DNA of 64,000 nucleotides from Rhynochetos jubatus (GCA_027574665.1 CM050659.1:24033001-24097000), one strand, 5' to 3'; positions 1 to 11,771 are shown, counted from the first letter of the stretch. Translations and numbers: made by a program. The notes: generated by a model not told the origin, from the letters alone.

Positions 1-1322
1 AAGAGCAGGATAGCAGAGTCTGCATGAGCAGGCTCCTCTTCACTGCCAACCCAATATGTAGATTTGGGATATGAATATGGAATAGGCCAGACTCTGCCAC
101 ACACAGAGCCTTAGGCTTGGTGGAAGGAGAAGCTGGGGCATGTGTCCTACTGCCCGAGAATGCTGGAAACTTCCTTTACAGTCGTTTAAACAACTGTACT
201 GAGAGACCTCCAACATCAACAGCTGTAGCTTCAAGCACAGAGGGAAGGCAGCGCTGGTGGTCCCAGGCAGCTACCAAGCAGCTCCACGCTGAGCGCTGAG
301 AACAAAGCCTTGGCAGAGAAAAGGGGGACAGTCCCCACTTTGACTCACAAAAACATTTCCGTCTCCTAAATAACAGCAACTATTAAAAATATCTCCTGAC
401 AGCATTGATTTCACTGGTTTGACTGAATATGAGAGAATTTCATTACATTTGACTGCTAAAAAAAACCCCAGCAAACCCATCCCTGACCAATACCTTGTGC
501 TGACAGCCAGCCCCCACCCCCCCGAGTGGCACTCAGCTGGCCAAGGAACAGTGCACTGTGCGGGTGCTAACTCACCCAAGCCACCTTCTCTGCCAGCACA
601 GGCGACCCTATGCCAGCTGTTGTACGGGATTTCATTCATTAAAGACATGTAAGGTGTCGGATGGGGTTGTTAATGAAGCACAGAAAAAGTAGCAAGAGAG
701 AGGACAAGGGATGATAGGGTAAAGAAAGAAATGAATGTCTCCTGGAGCCACTGACGTGTTGCCCCTCCTGTTAAGCTCATCCGTTACAGTCCTGATGGAG
801 CCTTTAGTTTGTTCAGGAGGGTTCACTGTGTTGTCTGCCAGGAGCTGACATTGCTGGTGGCACAGGATTGGAGAAAACTACTCAGAAGTGATAAAGAGAA
901 ACAGTTTCTCGTGTTGAGAATGTGTCCTGCAGCTTTCTGTCGTGCACTGCCTTCTCGCAGACTGACCACCACTAATGGTGGTAAACTGGCAACCCTTCCC
1001 CAGCAGCTTTCTACCTGACTCTTCCAAACAGTTCTGTGTCCTGGGTAAATGAAACCCCCATTTTTCCTGTAGGGAAAAATTTTCTGCATGATGAAGAGAG
1101 AAAAATAGTATGGAAAAGAGGTATGGCTTGCCCAGCTTCACAGAGCATATGTCAGCAGAGAAAGGAGTCACATCTCCCTAGCTGAACTGCGAGACCACAG
1201 CCATGGGTGTTCCCAGCTCTCATCTGTTGTCTGTGGGGTAGGGAACAGTGAAAGTCTGTTCTAGACAGGAGCCCAAAAGAAGGTCCCGTCTTCCTGATTT
1301 TGCTGAAGGTGACAATACTCAC
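1..1322 (-). other. FLT1: Intron 8 (partial)
   Basis: Begins with exon 8 donor GTGAGT and runs off the left edge. I looked for the second half of Ig domain 4 (a KDG / AGNYT-like pattern) in all minus frames and did not find it. Confidence 0.75.
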
Positions 1323-1440
1323 CAGGTGACGCTTGGACGAGGAAAGGCATCCACCTTTGCTGCTAGTTTCAGTGACTTGTGTCCTGACGTAATCTCGTAG
1401 TAAGGCCCTTTCTTATGTGAAACCGTAATGAAAGGTTTGT
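1323..1440 (-). CDS. FLT1: FLT1-like exon 8 (first half of Ig domain 4)
   Basis: 118-nt exon, acceptor TTTCTCTTCCCAG and donor ACCTG|GTGAGT; enters in phase 1 (split aspartate), ends in phase 2 inside the strand C tryptophan codon. It encodes D-KPFITVSHKKGPYYEITSG, then KSLKLAAKVDAFPRPSVT-W. The human FLT1 counterpart has FITVKHRK and KVKAFPSPEVVW; KDR and KDRL are less alike. As usual for domain 4 in this family, no cysteine is present on this strand. The next exon (rest of domain 4) was not found in the 1322 bases to the left and must lie outside the window. Confidence 0.93.
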
Positions 1441-2036
1441 CTGGGAAGAGAAATGAATGGGAGGACAAGTAATGGCAGATCTGCCACAGTACGCTGCTCA
1501 CATCTCTGCATTGCGTTGTGTCTCCCCTGGATTTTTTGCCATACAGACCTGCAGAAGCCGCAGATAACCAAATGGGATGACGAGCTGTTACTGCAGTGCC
1601 CGCAAAGCTCGGCCGCAGCCCTTGGTCTATCTCCAAGGGAAGGACTGGATATTTAAAGCAGAGAATCTGCATTGCGCCTGGCGCAGCGTGTAAAAATGCC
1701 TCAGGTATCTCTTGTCCATGTGAATGGCAGCAGGCGAGATTTTCCAGGGCATCCAACCACACTGGGTGCCAGCTTTTTCAAAACAGTTCACCTCCCAGTT
1801 AATCTGCACCCTCAGACGTGTCTCAGTCTGGAGCTCTCTAAAGTTGCTTTGAAAACAGAGTGCGAGGTGCTGACTCTCATAGATGGATTAGAGATTATAG
1901 ATGATTAACTTCTTTTTTAACTAGTTGGCATTCTTCCTAATGCCATTTGTACATCAACGGATTTACTAACACAGCACTATCCTTTAAGCTTAACAACTCT
2001 GGTTCTTGGGTGCTCTGGTTCAGCTGCAGAACTCAC
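1441..2036 (-). other. FLT1: Intron 7
   Basis: 596 bases between exons 7 and 8; nothing else seen. Confidence 0.9.
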
Positions 2037-2196
2037 CATACACTGTGACGGTGACATTGGCCTCCTGCTTGGTTACGTTGAATGTTTTGCACACGTACAG
2101 GCCTCCATCCTGCGTGGTGACATTTTCAATCGTCAGGCTACTGACGACTTTATACACACTGCCACTCTGGTCTATTGTTCTTCTAGGGTAAGGATG
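2037..2196 (-). CDS. FLT1: FLT1-like exon 7 (second half of Ig domain 3)
   Basis: 160-nt exon, acceptor TTTTCTGACTTCCAG and donor GTATG|GTGAGT; enters in phase 0, ends in phase 1. It encodes HPYPRRTIDQSGS, then KVVSSLTIENVTTQDGGLYV followed by the second domain-3 cysteine (about residue 302), and ends with NVTVTVY. RRTIDQSGS parallels RRRIDQSNS of human FLT1, supporting that identity. Three NVT sequons are present. Domain 3 contributes to VEGF binding affinity in this family. Confidence 0.93.
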
Positions 2197-3687
2197 CTGG
2201 AAGTCAGAAAAGGGGAGGGTCAAAAAGCAGCATAAGCTGGATCATGTTGTTCATCCTTTCAAAGTCTGCCAGTAAAGAAAAGCAGTGATTCATACCCAAA
2301 TTACCATATCTCCCCATCACTGAAATAAATATAAAGGACAAATCAGCAGGAAGAGCTCTTGTGTGAGGTTTCATTATCAAGTCTAATAAGAGAGAGAAAC
2401 AGAGTGGAAGTGTGGCACTTCTGAGATCTGGGCAGGCAGGTAAATAAGGGGACGCGTCACAGGTCAGCCCTTCCCAGGGAGCAAATCCCAGGGATCTCAG
2501 CACCAATGGCCGTTGCCATCTGTAGGGTCAGCGCTGTGCTTTGGGGTTTTTGTTGGGTTTTTTTTGGTCACAGTCAGTATTTTTCTGTCTTAAAAAACTC
2601 CTGCTTTCTATAAGAAATATATTATGACAGAAATATAATATATGATGGCAGCCAAGTGCCAATGCAAATTCCTGAAGAATTTTAGGAAACATCATCACTT
2701 CTGATAGGAATTTTGATTCCAGTGATTTAGCCAAGAAATTTTACATTTATAATGTTAGAAATTTAGGGAGGGGTCACAGAAAAACAATTCTCTTCCATCA
2801 TATGGGGTTCAAATCCCCAAATTCAGTAATACCATATTGCTTGCCCTTCTATATATTCTATGTTGATATTTTCTGTAGTTTCTTCACCAAAATAAAACCA
2901 GATATTCTTTCTTTAAGTAAACAAAGTAAGTAAAAAAAATAAATCAGTTTTTAGGAATCGCATTTTACACTTTTGCAAGAGGCTTAGATGTTTCTTTGAA
3001 ATGTATATTTTACAGAACTAAAAAGAAAAAAAAGCCAAATAATTTTAATTCTGAGCATCAAATAGAACCATGAGGAGTAGTTCAGATAACTAACTGATTT
3101 GGGAAATACCCCTTCTTTCCTCCATTTTTCCTTAGGAGAGCTGAGAGATTTTAGTACATCAAAGCAAATGCTCAGTCTCTTACATGTTTCTACTTCACAT
3201 TTGGCATTTTTGTATTGCTTTCCACAGAAACCTACACTCAGAATTTATATTTCATTCTGTGGTGGAGATTTCAGCAGACACTTTTGTTTCACTTTTTCCT
3301 ACTTAATAAATGACAAGATGGATGAGCACACTGACAACTTGCAACCTTCATGGCTGTCTTTGAGACTTGCCACTGTGAGCCTGGGCCAACAAACAGGCCA
3401 GAAGAAATGAGACAGCTATTCTTCCTCACAATAAACATACATTCCTGCTTTTATAGCAAGCGTGTATTTAGCCTGAGATTTGCAGTTTAATTTGCAGGTT
3501 CGAGATGGTCCGGGAGGTTTTAGATTCACCCAAGCTAAAAATACCATCAGTTGTAGGCTTACAACAAATGGTTGGGTGTATTTCAGAATAAGTAGTAGTT
3601 AGGGTTTACTCAGCCTTGTGAACAGATCCGTCTTTTGGGTAGGGGGAGACTGCGTGGAAGCAGCATACAGAATTTTCATCCACTCAC
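2197..3687 (-). other. FLT1: Intron 6
   Basis: 1.5 kb, AT-rich, no repeat or gene recognised. Confidence 0.9.
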
Positions 3688-3824
3688 TCGCCCATTAGGA
3701 CACGTCCAAATTAACTCAATGCGCCCGTTGAAGAAGGTTTCTGCTTCGCATTCCAAATTGAGTTTTTCTCCAACCAGCAGTTTTTCGGACTTTGCTTTCA
3801 GGACCAGGTTCTGTACTCTGACCT
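3688..3824 (-). CDS. FLT1: FLT1-like exon 6 (first half of Ig domain 3)
   Basis: 137-nt exon, acceptor TTCTTCATTTCAG and donor GGGCGA|GTGAGT; enters in phase 1 (split glutamate), ends in phase 0. It encodes VRVQNLVLKAKSEKLLVGEK, then LNLECEAETFFNGRIELIW with the first domain-3 cysteine (about residue 246) and the strand C tryptophan. LLVGEKLxLxC is a family signature shared with KDR and FLT4. Oddity: the residues after the tryptophan read TCPNGR, giving an extra cysteine (about residue 262) where the receptors I recall have tyrosine (W-Y-P). Confidence 0.92.
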
Positions 3825-5510
3825 CTGAAATGAAGAAGCAAATGTATAAACACACAGCCCTCTCCTCATCAATGACATTTAAGACGAAATCTGCACTCGG
3901 ATTGCAGATCCAAAATCCACTCCCTTCACAGTTTCCGAAACACCTCACCTTCTTCTGGCATCTCTATGGAGCTCATTGGAAATGCCCATGCAGTGGGGAC
4001 ACTGGGTCAGTTGTACAAATGCCTGAACATCAGGTGATCAAACTAGCTGATCACACGGGGACACAGTAATTCATGAATTGCTTTTCTTGCGTTTGCCATG
4101 CTGGGCTCCAACCCTCACGCATCAGCTCCACAGCCATGCCCACGTTTTCAAGCGTGACTCATCTTTTTGCGTGCCTCAACGTCTGCATATCTGTGAGAGG
4201 CTTAATTTCTGTAAAACACAGGGAAGGGCAACAGAGCTGGGGAAGGGTCTGGAGCACAATTCCTGTGAGGAGCAGCTGAGGGAGCTGGGGGGGTTCAGCC
4301 TGGAGAAGAGGAGGCTCAGGGAGACCTTATCGCTCCCTACAGCTCCCTGAGGAGGGTGCAGGGAGGTGGGTGTTGGTCTCTTCTCCAAGTGACAAGTGAT
4401 GGGACAACAGGAAACAGCTGCAAGTTGTGCCAGGGGAGGTTTAGGTTGGATATTAGGGAAAATGTCTCACAGAAAGGGCTCTCAGGCATTGAACAGGCTG
4501 CCCAGGGAGGTGGTGGAGTCACCATCCCGGGAGGGATTTAAGAGATGTGTAGATGAGGCATTTGGGAACATGGTTTAGTGCTGGACTTGGCAGTGCTCAG
4601 TTAACAGTTGGACTTTATGATCTTAAAGGTCTTTTCCAATGTAGAAGACTCTGTGGGTCTAAGATGTTGCCTGTGTCCTTTTGGGCTATAGAGGGATGAC
4701 CTAATAGGTTTTTAGTTTTGCATTCATGATTCTAGTAAAAAATAAGTACTCCAACAATGAAGAAGAAGAGAGATTTACAGGACTTTTACTTGGCTGTCAT
4801 ATGAATTTACAAGCCTGTTGTTTAAAGCTGAATGCTAATTGTATAGAAAGATGCCATGATCTAATGGGAAGGAGGTCACAATAAACTCTGTCAAAAATAT
4901 ACTATATGAGGAAAGAACATATATTGAAAACAAAGGCAAAAAATATTCTCATTGCCTTCATACAAATTCCAGCGCTCAACAATTTAATACTTAGTTGCTT
5001 CAAATTTAGATTTTAATTCTGAGCTGAAGCTCAACTGTAGATGTAAGGGGAAGGGTATAGTAAATCACCAGGAGAAGCTATATAGAAAAGCAAAGATTTG
5101 AATTAGCAGTTTAATGAGATTTTTATACCACGTTTTTGTATGTTTAATGACCAGAAGCAAAAATAATGTTACTGTTTGGTTTATCCTAAAGCAGTAATAG
5201 TTTTAATGTAAGTATAGCTCAACTCAAGCAAACAAAGCCTTGGTGGGATTTGCATAAAAGACTCCTGTTTTGTACCACCTCAACACTTGGAAATTTTTCA
5301 AACCCAGGAGTGGATCAAATCCCAGTTCTATTGAAGAGGAAAAAAGAAAAAGAATGAGTTTGCTTTTAGCGTTCCAGCTTGGACTTGCTACAGATACATA
5401 TCAATGAGATCTATCAAATGCAATTGAGGCTAACCAAGAAATAACACCCAGGAGCTCAGCTATGAAACAGGAACATTGCGGTCATTCCGTGGCGCACAGC
5501 AGTCACTCAC
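3825..5510 (-). other. FLT1: Intron 5
   Basis: 1.7 kb between exons 5 and 6; the only recognised content is a CR1 3' fragment at 4219-4660. Confidence 0.9.
4219..4660 (+). mobile_element. CR1 LINE 3' fragment
   Basis: Classic avian CR1 3' end: starts GGGAAGGGCAACAGAGCTGG and includes GGTTCAGCCTGGAGAAGAGG, TTTAGGTTGGATATTAGG, CAGGCTGCCCAGGGAGGTGG and the end GATCTTAAAGGTCTTTTCCA. 5'-truncated, as nearly all CR1 copies are, and antisense to the FLT1-like gene inside intron 5. Open frames over this segment are relics, not genes. It is the strongest evidence for an avian genome. Confidence 0.93.
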
Positions 5511-5670
5511 CCAGTCTCTGTACTAGGTAGTAGGAGTTGAACACATTTCCAGTGACATTTGCAGTGCATGTGAGTATTCCAGAGTAAACAAAAGATTGAG
5601 AGGGGATGACAAACCCTCTTCTTGAGTCCCACACCGTTTTCTTGATGTTCATCTCTACAGAATAAGGATA
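5511..5670 (-). CDS. FLT1: FLT1-like exon 5 (second half of Ig domain 2)
   Basis: 160-nt exon, acceptor GTTCTCTTTCAG and donor GACTGG|GTGAGT; enters in phase 0, ends in phase 1. It encodes YPYSVEMNIKKTVWDSRRGF, then SFVYSGILTCTANVTG with the second domain-2 cysteine (about residue 202) and an NVT glycosylation site, and ends SYYLVQRL. WDSRRGF matches the WDSRKGF of FLT1 and the equivalent of KDRL; the closing YY-VQR resembles fish FLT1 as I recall it. It completes ligand-binding Ig domain 2. Confidence 0.93.
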
Positions 5671-7349
5671 CTGAAAGAGAACAGACAGAGAGGAGGCTTG
5701 TGAGACATTCCCTTTCCCCTCAGACCATGGAGGTAACCACCAAGGTTGTTCTGCTGTAGATATTTGACCTTTCAGAGTGGTTGGTGGTCTCATTCCAGAC
5801 ATATCTTAAGCAGCATCAACATAAGCCAATAGAAAAGCCCTCCCTAAGGCATGACTGTCTTTGAAATCTAAAACTTGGGCATCATAACTGGGTCTTTTGA
5901 TACAGTAGCTCCAGTCCTCTCAGATAGGCAAGATACTGTGCTACCTATTGTGTGTCCCATTTCCCTCATCTCTTTACTGGAAATAATTGTGCATAACTTG
6001 TATTAATTTTGTAGGGTAATCGTTTGGGAAATGCTGAAGAAGAAAATTGGCTTCTTCTAATGCTACAGGTAGCTACCACATGTTTTCCTGGGATCTCACA
6101 GTGCTTTAAAAATATGTGTGAAATTAGACCCCAAGAAATCAGAATTATCCCTCTCGCTAACTCACCTGACGGCAGGCACTTACAATCGATGGTCTGTGGC
6201 TAGCCATCAGCTTCTCTCTACCCGAGACACTTCCAGAGCAGCCGCCTGATTTCCGCTCGGCACTGAAGCAGCACGGAGGACTTTTAAGATAGTAAATCAT
6301 AGGACGGCAGAAGTAAGGAGTCTTAGTAACACAGACCTCTTTTTTTGTCCTAGATTTATAAATATTTGTAATGTTCTGAGATTTTTGAAAAAACAAGTAG
6401 AAGTTCTGCCTATGAGGAAGAAGTGAGGATATGAAAAGCAAAAGTGGAAAATAAACTAGGGTAAAATTTCATTTAATGAGAATGACCCCTCTCTATACCC
6501 TTGGACAGCACCAGTGTCAAGCAGCTTCTGCTGGTGGAAATAACGAGTTTATTATTATTAACACAGAGGAGAATCATCTATTTGCTAGAGAAAATGCAAT
6601 TTACTTTCCAACCATTTTGGAACACCTGGATTATCATGTAGAAATGAATTACATGAAATTAAATGCAGACAAATACTTCGGGAGTCTGCCAAAGAGCAGA
6701 TCACTGAAATTCACCCATTTCAGCCCATCTGCAGGCAGGTGAATGGAAGCAGAGGCTGTTGGTCTGACTTTTCCAGAAGGATATAGGAAGGCTCTTCAGG
6801 ATTAAGGAGTGTTGAAATCACTTTTGGCTGAAAACTGAAGGGTTTGGGGAAACCTCGTGTGCCTGCCGTTGCCACATGGTAACTAACTTTATTTGTAGAG
6901 TGCTTCTCTCTTCCTCTTATCGCATACTGGGAAGTTAATGTGTTCCTGTTCAGAGCCACCTTGTTTCAGCTGTTGGAGCTAACCAAGGGAAGAGCTGCAC
7001 TAGGGTCTGCAAGTGGGAATTTCCCCAGTGATGTCATCGTTTGCAGTGCTCTATAACAACTCTTGCTGTGTAACAACATTGCAGTTTGGTTTTCTGACTC
7101 CAAACAGAGTCCTGTATGGCAGTGTGGTGTAAATCGGAGTCGGTTTAAATCATACTCCTGTTCTGAGGAAACTTCAGCTCCAGGCGCTGAGAGCCGATGC
7201 GCGTACATCTCCTGTGAAGGCACAATTGATCAGGCTGGCTTTGTTTTTGGTTGCTTGTTATTTCAGATTCAGCACAGACCGAAGAAAAAGGAATTATGAC
7301 TGTGGGGCAGAGACTGGTGGCGTTGTGTGGGGAAGCAGGCACCGCGAGA

Positions 7350-7398
7350 CAGTTGCTTTCTTTCAGAGTAGCAGTAAAGAAAGCAGTTGCTTTCTTTC
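7350..7398 (+). repeat. 34-bp partial tandem repeat
   Basis: CAGTTGCTTTCTTTC occurs at 7350-7364 and again at 7384-7398; the spacer includes AAAGAAAG, so the second copy can also pair into a small hairpin. Confidence 0.7.
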
Positions 7399-9207
7399 TC
7401 TTCTGACAGTAGTGGGAAACACGGGCTTTATGTAACTACCTTGGAAGTAATCAAGCTGTAGCATCTCTGTTCAGAACCATTAGGAAAATTCAGGAAAATT
7501 ACGGAGAGAGATCTGAGGCCTGAGGCTTAATCATGCTTTAACACCCATGAAGGTCAAAGCTGTAAGTGGGAAATGCACACTGAACCAGATCAGTGACTAA
7601 ACAGATCTGACAAGACTGCAAATGCTCTTTTTTTGCCCAGAATTAAAATCATGTTAAGCAAAAGCCTGAATTGTGTGTCTTAGCATGGGGTTATTAATAA
7701 CAAAGATAGTACGCAGCGTTGGCTGGGATCTGGTTAGTATTAGCAAGAGGTTCCTTTCCCCATACATATTTAAAGGCCAGAGAGTGCGATGATTTTAAAG
7801 TATAATGGTAACATAAGGAACTTAATTTACAGTGGAAAAAAGTACATTTTCTACAAGAATAATAAAATACAATAAAGCTGAAGTTCACGGGTTGGCAGCT
7901 CTGCTCCCTGATGGCTAAGGGAAGGGGAAAGAAAAAATAACCCTACTCAGGAGGCCCTTTTCAACACAACACACATATTAAACGTCTTCATAAAATATTC
8001 AAAAATATGTATTTAAACAATCAAACAAAAAGCATCAATGCTGCTTGAAGGAAATCACAGTGGCTTTCCTCCCTTTGAAGTCTGTTGTCTGTTGGAGATT
8101 AAATTTGGAAGAAGAGGATGTTCTAAATTTGTCTGATGGCCTTATTCACCTCTCCTCCCCCATCCTTACCTCCACCCCTCTCCCGCCCCGCTTCCTCTTC
8201 GCACGGGAAGCCGCCACCTCGGCTCCACACGACGCTATGAAATTCCCAGACAGGGCAAAACAAGCGCTGACTTTCCGTAGATGGAGCCCAGGGCTGGCGG
8301 CTCCCGAAGCCAACACACACCTCCCACAGCTCACAGCCTCGGGAGGGTTCCTTTGGGCAGCAGCACTCAACATCTACATCCCCGCAGTCCAGCTGCTCTC
8401 CCTTGGAGGGGAAAAATCTTCTGGGGACAATTTTCTTTGTAATTCAGAGGGAGATTTCAGTAGAGATTTCACTCAAGCAGCATCTTGCAGCATGGCAAAG
8501 GACATCAGTCTGTGTTTGAAGAAATCACTGGGGCAGGATTTAGCTGGCAAGCAGGGGGAGCAGGGCTGCCCATAAATAAGGGGATGAATGTGGAGGTCTG
8601 CCTGGTGGAGGTTCCAAGGCCGCGTTTAGGTTCATGTGACTGTGGAAGTCAGCAGCAGTACTCCAACAATGAATTTGGTTGAAGTAGGCTAAAATAAGAT
8701 GGGGATGTTTCAATTTTATAGCCAAGAAGGAGAAGGTGATAACACTTATCCAGGCTAAAGTGATAAGCTATAACTGGAGAGGAGTCTTATTCCCCCCCTT
8801 TTAATCCCTACTGACAGAAATTAAAAATAGAGACCTGCTAAAGCAATAAGGCCAGTGCTGTCCCTCTGCACGTCTGCTGGAAATCTGCCATCGGTCTCAG
8901 CAGGAGCCAGAGCACTGTCTCAGGCCTCTGTGATTTCACGTGCTGTCTCCCAAGAGAAGGAGACATCTCACAACTGCTCAGAGGAGCAGAGGTCCGAGGA
9001 CCCCCCTACCAGCACGGCATCAGCCTGTCTGTGCGTGATGGTCACACCATCTCCAGCAGAACAGACTCATCTCTCACAGCTCCGCCGGAACATGCCGTGG
9101 AAAAGGAGCAGAGGCAGAGGATGAGCTCTTGCTCCCAGCAGGGCAGCTTGAGCAGCCCGCCTAGCAGGGGCAGGGAACAGCACATAACCCATTAGGTAAA
9201 AGGCAGG

Positions 9208-9355
9208 ATTGGAGCCAGGAGACCCATGTTCTGTTCCTCACTCTGTGATAAGCTTCTCTATAGAGCAATTCCAAAGCTCTTTAACTGAGTGACTCGATCT
9301 CTATCGATTGAGGAAGCCTCAGACCTTAAATTTCCATTTCTGTTATACGAAATGG
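9208..9355 (+). mobile_element. MIR/CORE-SINE-like relic
   Basis: GGATTGGAGCCAGGAGACCC, TGTTCTGTTCCTCACTCTGT and the TAACTGAGTGACTCGATCTC...TTTCCATTTCTGTTATAC block follow the order of the MIR core (gagcc...ggttc...ctct...ttaac...ctcagtttcc...ctgtaaaatg). Heavily diverged; family assigned by pattern only. Confidence 0.5.
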
Positions 9356-9777
9356 CCTTGGCCTCCACAGACCATTCTGTAACCTTGACATTCAGGTGTA
9401 ACCGCTGCTGAAGGGATGGAATCTGTAGCCATTTATTTCTGAGGCTGAAACTTGATTTAAATTCATGAAATCAAGCAGAAATGGGCAACTGTTTTGGGAG
9501 GTTCAAGGTATAACAGAGAGAATCTTTCATGACAATAGCTAATAGCCAGGTGTTATACAAATAATTTTGAAGAAAAATAGTGTCTTCTCATCTATCTTTG
9601 GCAATTTATGGAGGAACAGCAAGCCACAAGATGATAAAAATATGTGATAAACTCAGCCTAATGCCCCAAACACCCTTGTATGCGGTTCAGTCGGAATACA
9701 CTGCAAGAGCAGGATGGTGCTTCTGGGTTTTCCGTGTCTTTGCTATTTTTTTTTCTGAAACTTACCTAGCTTCATAC

Positions 9778-9819
9778 ATTTTATTTAGTACTTTTAGTAT
9801 TTTATTTAGTACTTTTACC
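9778..9819 (+). repeat. 21-bp tandem duplication near the exon 4 donor
   Basis: ATTTTATTTAGTACTTTTAGT is followed by a second copy ending ACC instead of AGT. It lies 60-101 bases downstream of the exon 4 donor on the gene strand. Confidence 0.88.
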
Positions 9820-9878
9820 CACTGTCTTGACAGCCCAGACCTCTGAACTGATTGAATTTCTCCCAAACAGTCACTTAC

Positions 9879-10006
9879 CTGGGTAAGCTTAGGCTTGATA
9901 TCTGGCGAGGTAACTCGGCAAGGGATAACAACTGTTTTCTTAGCATCTACAATGTAGATTATTTTGGGATGTTCTGGGTGAATCTCCACAAATGGATTTT
10001 TGTAGT
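9879..10006 (-). CDS. FLT1: FLT1-like exon 4 (first half of Ig domain 2)
   Basis: 128-nt exon, acceptor TTTTCCCTGCAG and donor ACCCAG|GTAAGT; enters in phase 1, ends in phase 0. It begins D-YKNPFVEIHPEHP and continues with KTVVIPCRVTSPDIKPKLTQ. IPCRVTSP is nearly identical to human FLT1 domain 2 and is the strongest single argument for FLT1 over the other VEGFRs. The cysteine (about residue 154) pairs with the one in exon 5. Domain 2 is the main ligand-binding domain of VEGFR1, so this exon and the next encode the VEGF/PlGF contact surface. Confidence 0.93.
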
Positions 10007-11027
10007 CTGCAGGGAAAAGAACATTGATTGGCAAAACTGCTCCTTTACTGACCAGTGACCAGAAGAGCACTGTAATCTGAGTGGCTAATTGGCCATGAAA
10101 GCCTGCTCTAGCGTGTGAGAAGACATCCAGTCACATCTTGCTTGTTTGCAAATGCCAGTGTCACGTGGGGATTATAGCCAATGACCAAGAACAGGAATAC
10201 TCCATTTCTAACCCAATTTAGCAGTTTGCAGTATAATCTTGTAAAAACTCCTTTTCTTATCCACTCCCCATCTATAAAAATGAAGTTAATAAATCAGGTC
10301 CACAGATCTTCATGGCACTAGAGTTAGTTCTTTCTCCATTGCTCTGAATTTCTTTCGTAGGTGATATTATATCGCAGCATTCCTGAATTCCACAGCAGTT
10401 AGGTGTCACAATAGATTTACAGCAGTTAAGGTAGATCTAATGAAAGAAAAAAGCTTCTTTCTGTAAATGAGAATCTCTAGAATACTGCAGAAAGCCTGCA
10501 GAAAGGGAATGTAGACCCACAGTATTCAAAGCTTGACAAGAATAATCAGTTCAACCGAACAGTGACGTGACTTGGTCACACTCTCGGGGAACTGTGGGAT
10601 TTTCTACAGATCTGCCACAATAAATCAGTCTGCATATACATATACAATAGAAATAAATAAAAATCTGAGGTAGTTTAAGTTAATAAAGCTTCAGAGTCTC
10701 ATTCACTGATTTTTCATTGTATGAATACAATAATGGTCATCAGAAAATTAAAATAATATCTGTGAAAACCTAAAAGCTTCAAGATTTGTCTAAAGACTAA
10801 TTCTCCAATATTATATAATGAGGAAAAGTGTCCTTTATCATTAACGAACTACCCTTGTATCCTCATGTTATGTTTCCTCTCTAATTCCTGATGTAATACT
10901 AAGGGATTTTTAACAGAGAGAAAGATGCAATTGCTTATTTCTTGGTGGGTCTAGCCCCACTGTTCATCCAGAAATTGCTCAGAATGGCATGTCTCTGTGC
11001 AAACACGTGAAAAAGCCCATCTCCTGC

Positions 11028-11771
11028 TGTGCTGGTTGTAGTCAGGACAGAGTTCATTTTCTTCACAGCGGCTAGCACGAGGGTATGTTTTGGATTTGCC
11101 CTGAGAAGAGTATTGTTAACACTGGTGGGTTTACTTGTTGCTGAGGGGTGTTTGTACAAAGTTAAGGACTTTTTCAGTTTCTGATTCTGAACCTGTGTTC
11201 CCAACTTTTTAGCTGCACAAAGCTCCCGACACAGTTCCAACAGCTGACCCAAACTGACCCAAAAGGGGTTTTTCATTCCATAAAACATCATGCTCAGCAT
11301 GGAAATTGGGGTGGGCCAGGGGCCGTGTTGGCTGGTTGGTTTTCTCGTTTATGCTCTCACTCCTGGGGCACCCTGACTCGGGTACGATCTCTCTCGGGCT
11401 CTCTGTTTCTCACTACTTGGGGCCTGACTGGGCATCAGTCAGTGGGTGGTGAGCAATTGTATAATTTATTTTCCATTGTTTGCATTAAAGCATAGTAGTA
11501 GTGGTGGTAGTATTATTTTCATTACATATTATTAGTAGTAGTGTTAGTAGTGTTAGTATTATTACCATTGTTAGTAGTATTGTTGGTATTATTGGTATTG
11601 TTGGTATTATTAGTATCACTATTGATTTATATTCAGTTATTAAATTATTCTTATCTCAGCCCAAGGGTTCCCATGCCTTTTCCTCCCATTCTCCTCCTCC
11701 TCCACTGGGGAAGGGGGGACGTGAGCGAGCAGCTGTGTGGTATTAACTGCTGTGTGGGGTTAGGCGTCACA
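11028..11771 (+). mobile_element. Solo LTR of an avian endogenous retrovirus
   Basis: Begins TGTGCTGGTTGTAGTCAGGA, continues CAGAGTTCATTTTCTTCACA, CAGCTGACCCAAACTGACCC, ATCATGCTCAGCATGGAAAT, GGGTGGTGAGCAATTGTATA, then an ATT/GTT-rich tract, ATTAAA (11639-11644) as poly(A) signal, TTCTTATCTCAGCCC and GAGCGAGCAGCTGTGTGGTA. This order matches an abundant avian ERV LTR family, probably ERVL. No gag, pol or env remnant lies beside it, so it is a recombined solo LTR, antisense to the host gene in intron 3. Target-site duplication is not clear; ends are approximate. Confidence 0.82.
11491..11636 (+). repeat. Degenerate ATT/GTT/AGT triplet tract inside the LTR
   Basis: About 145 bases of imperfect TTA, GTA, GTT and ATT units (for example TAGTAGTAGTGTTAGTAGTG). 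It lies just upstream of the LTR poly(A) signal, where members of this LTR family usually carry an (ATT)n tract. Confidence 0.85.

Larger units (their letters stand above)
5671..9878 (-). other. FLT1: Intron 4
   Basis: 4.2 kb between exons 4 and 5. Contains a MIR-like relic near 9.2-9.35 kb, a 21-bp tandem duplication just downstream of the exon 4 donor and a 34-bp partial tandem repeat at 7.35 kb. A 176-codon plus-strand frame (8045-8575) looks like chance in a GC-richer stretch. Confidence 0.88.

Noticed and set aside
4073..4578. Several overlapping open frames on both strands.
   Set aside because: Most of their length lies in the CR1 fragment at 4219-4660; they are relic frames of the untranslated 3' end of that element.
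8045..8575. 176-codon plus-strand open frame in intron 4.
   Set aside because: GC-richer stretch with few stops; no domain, no supporting signals.
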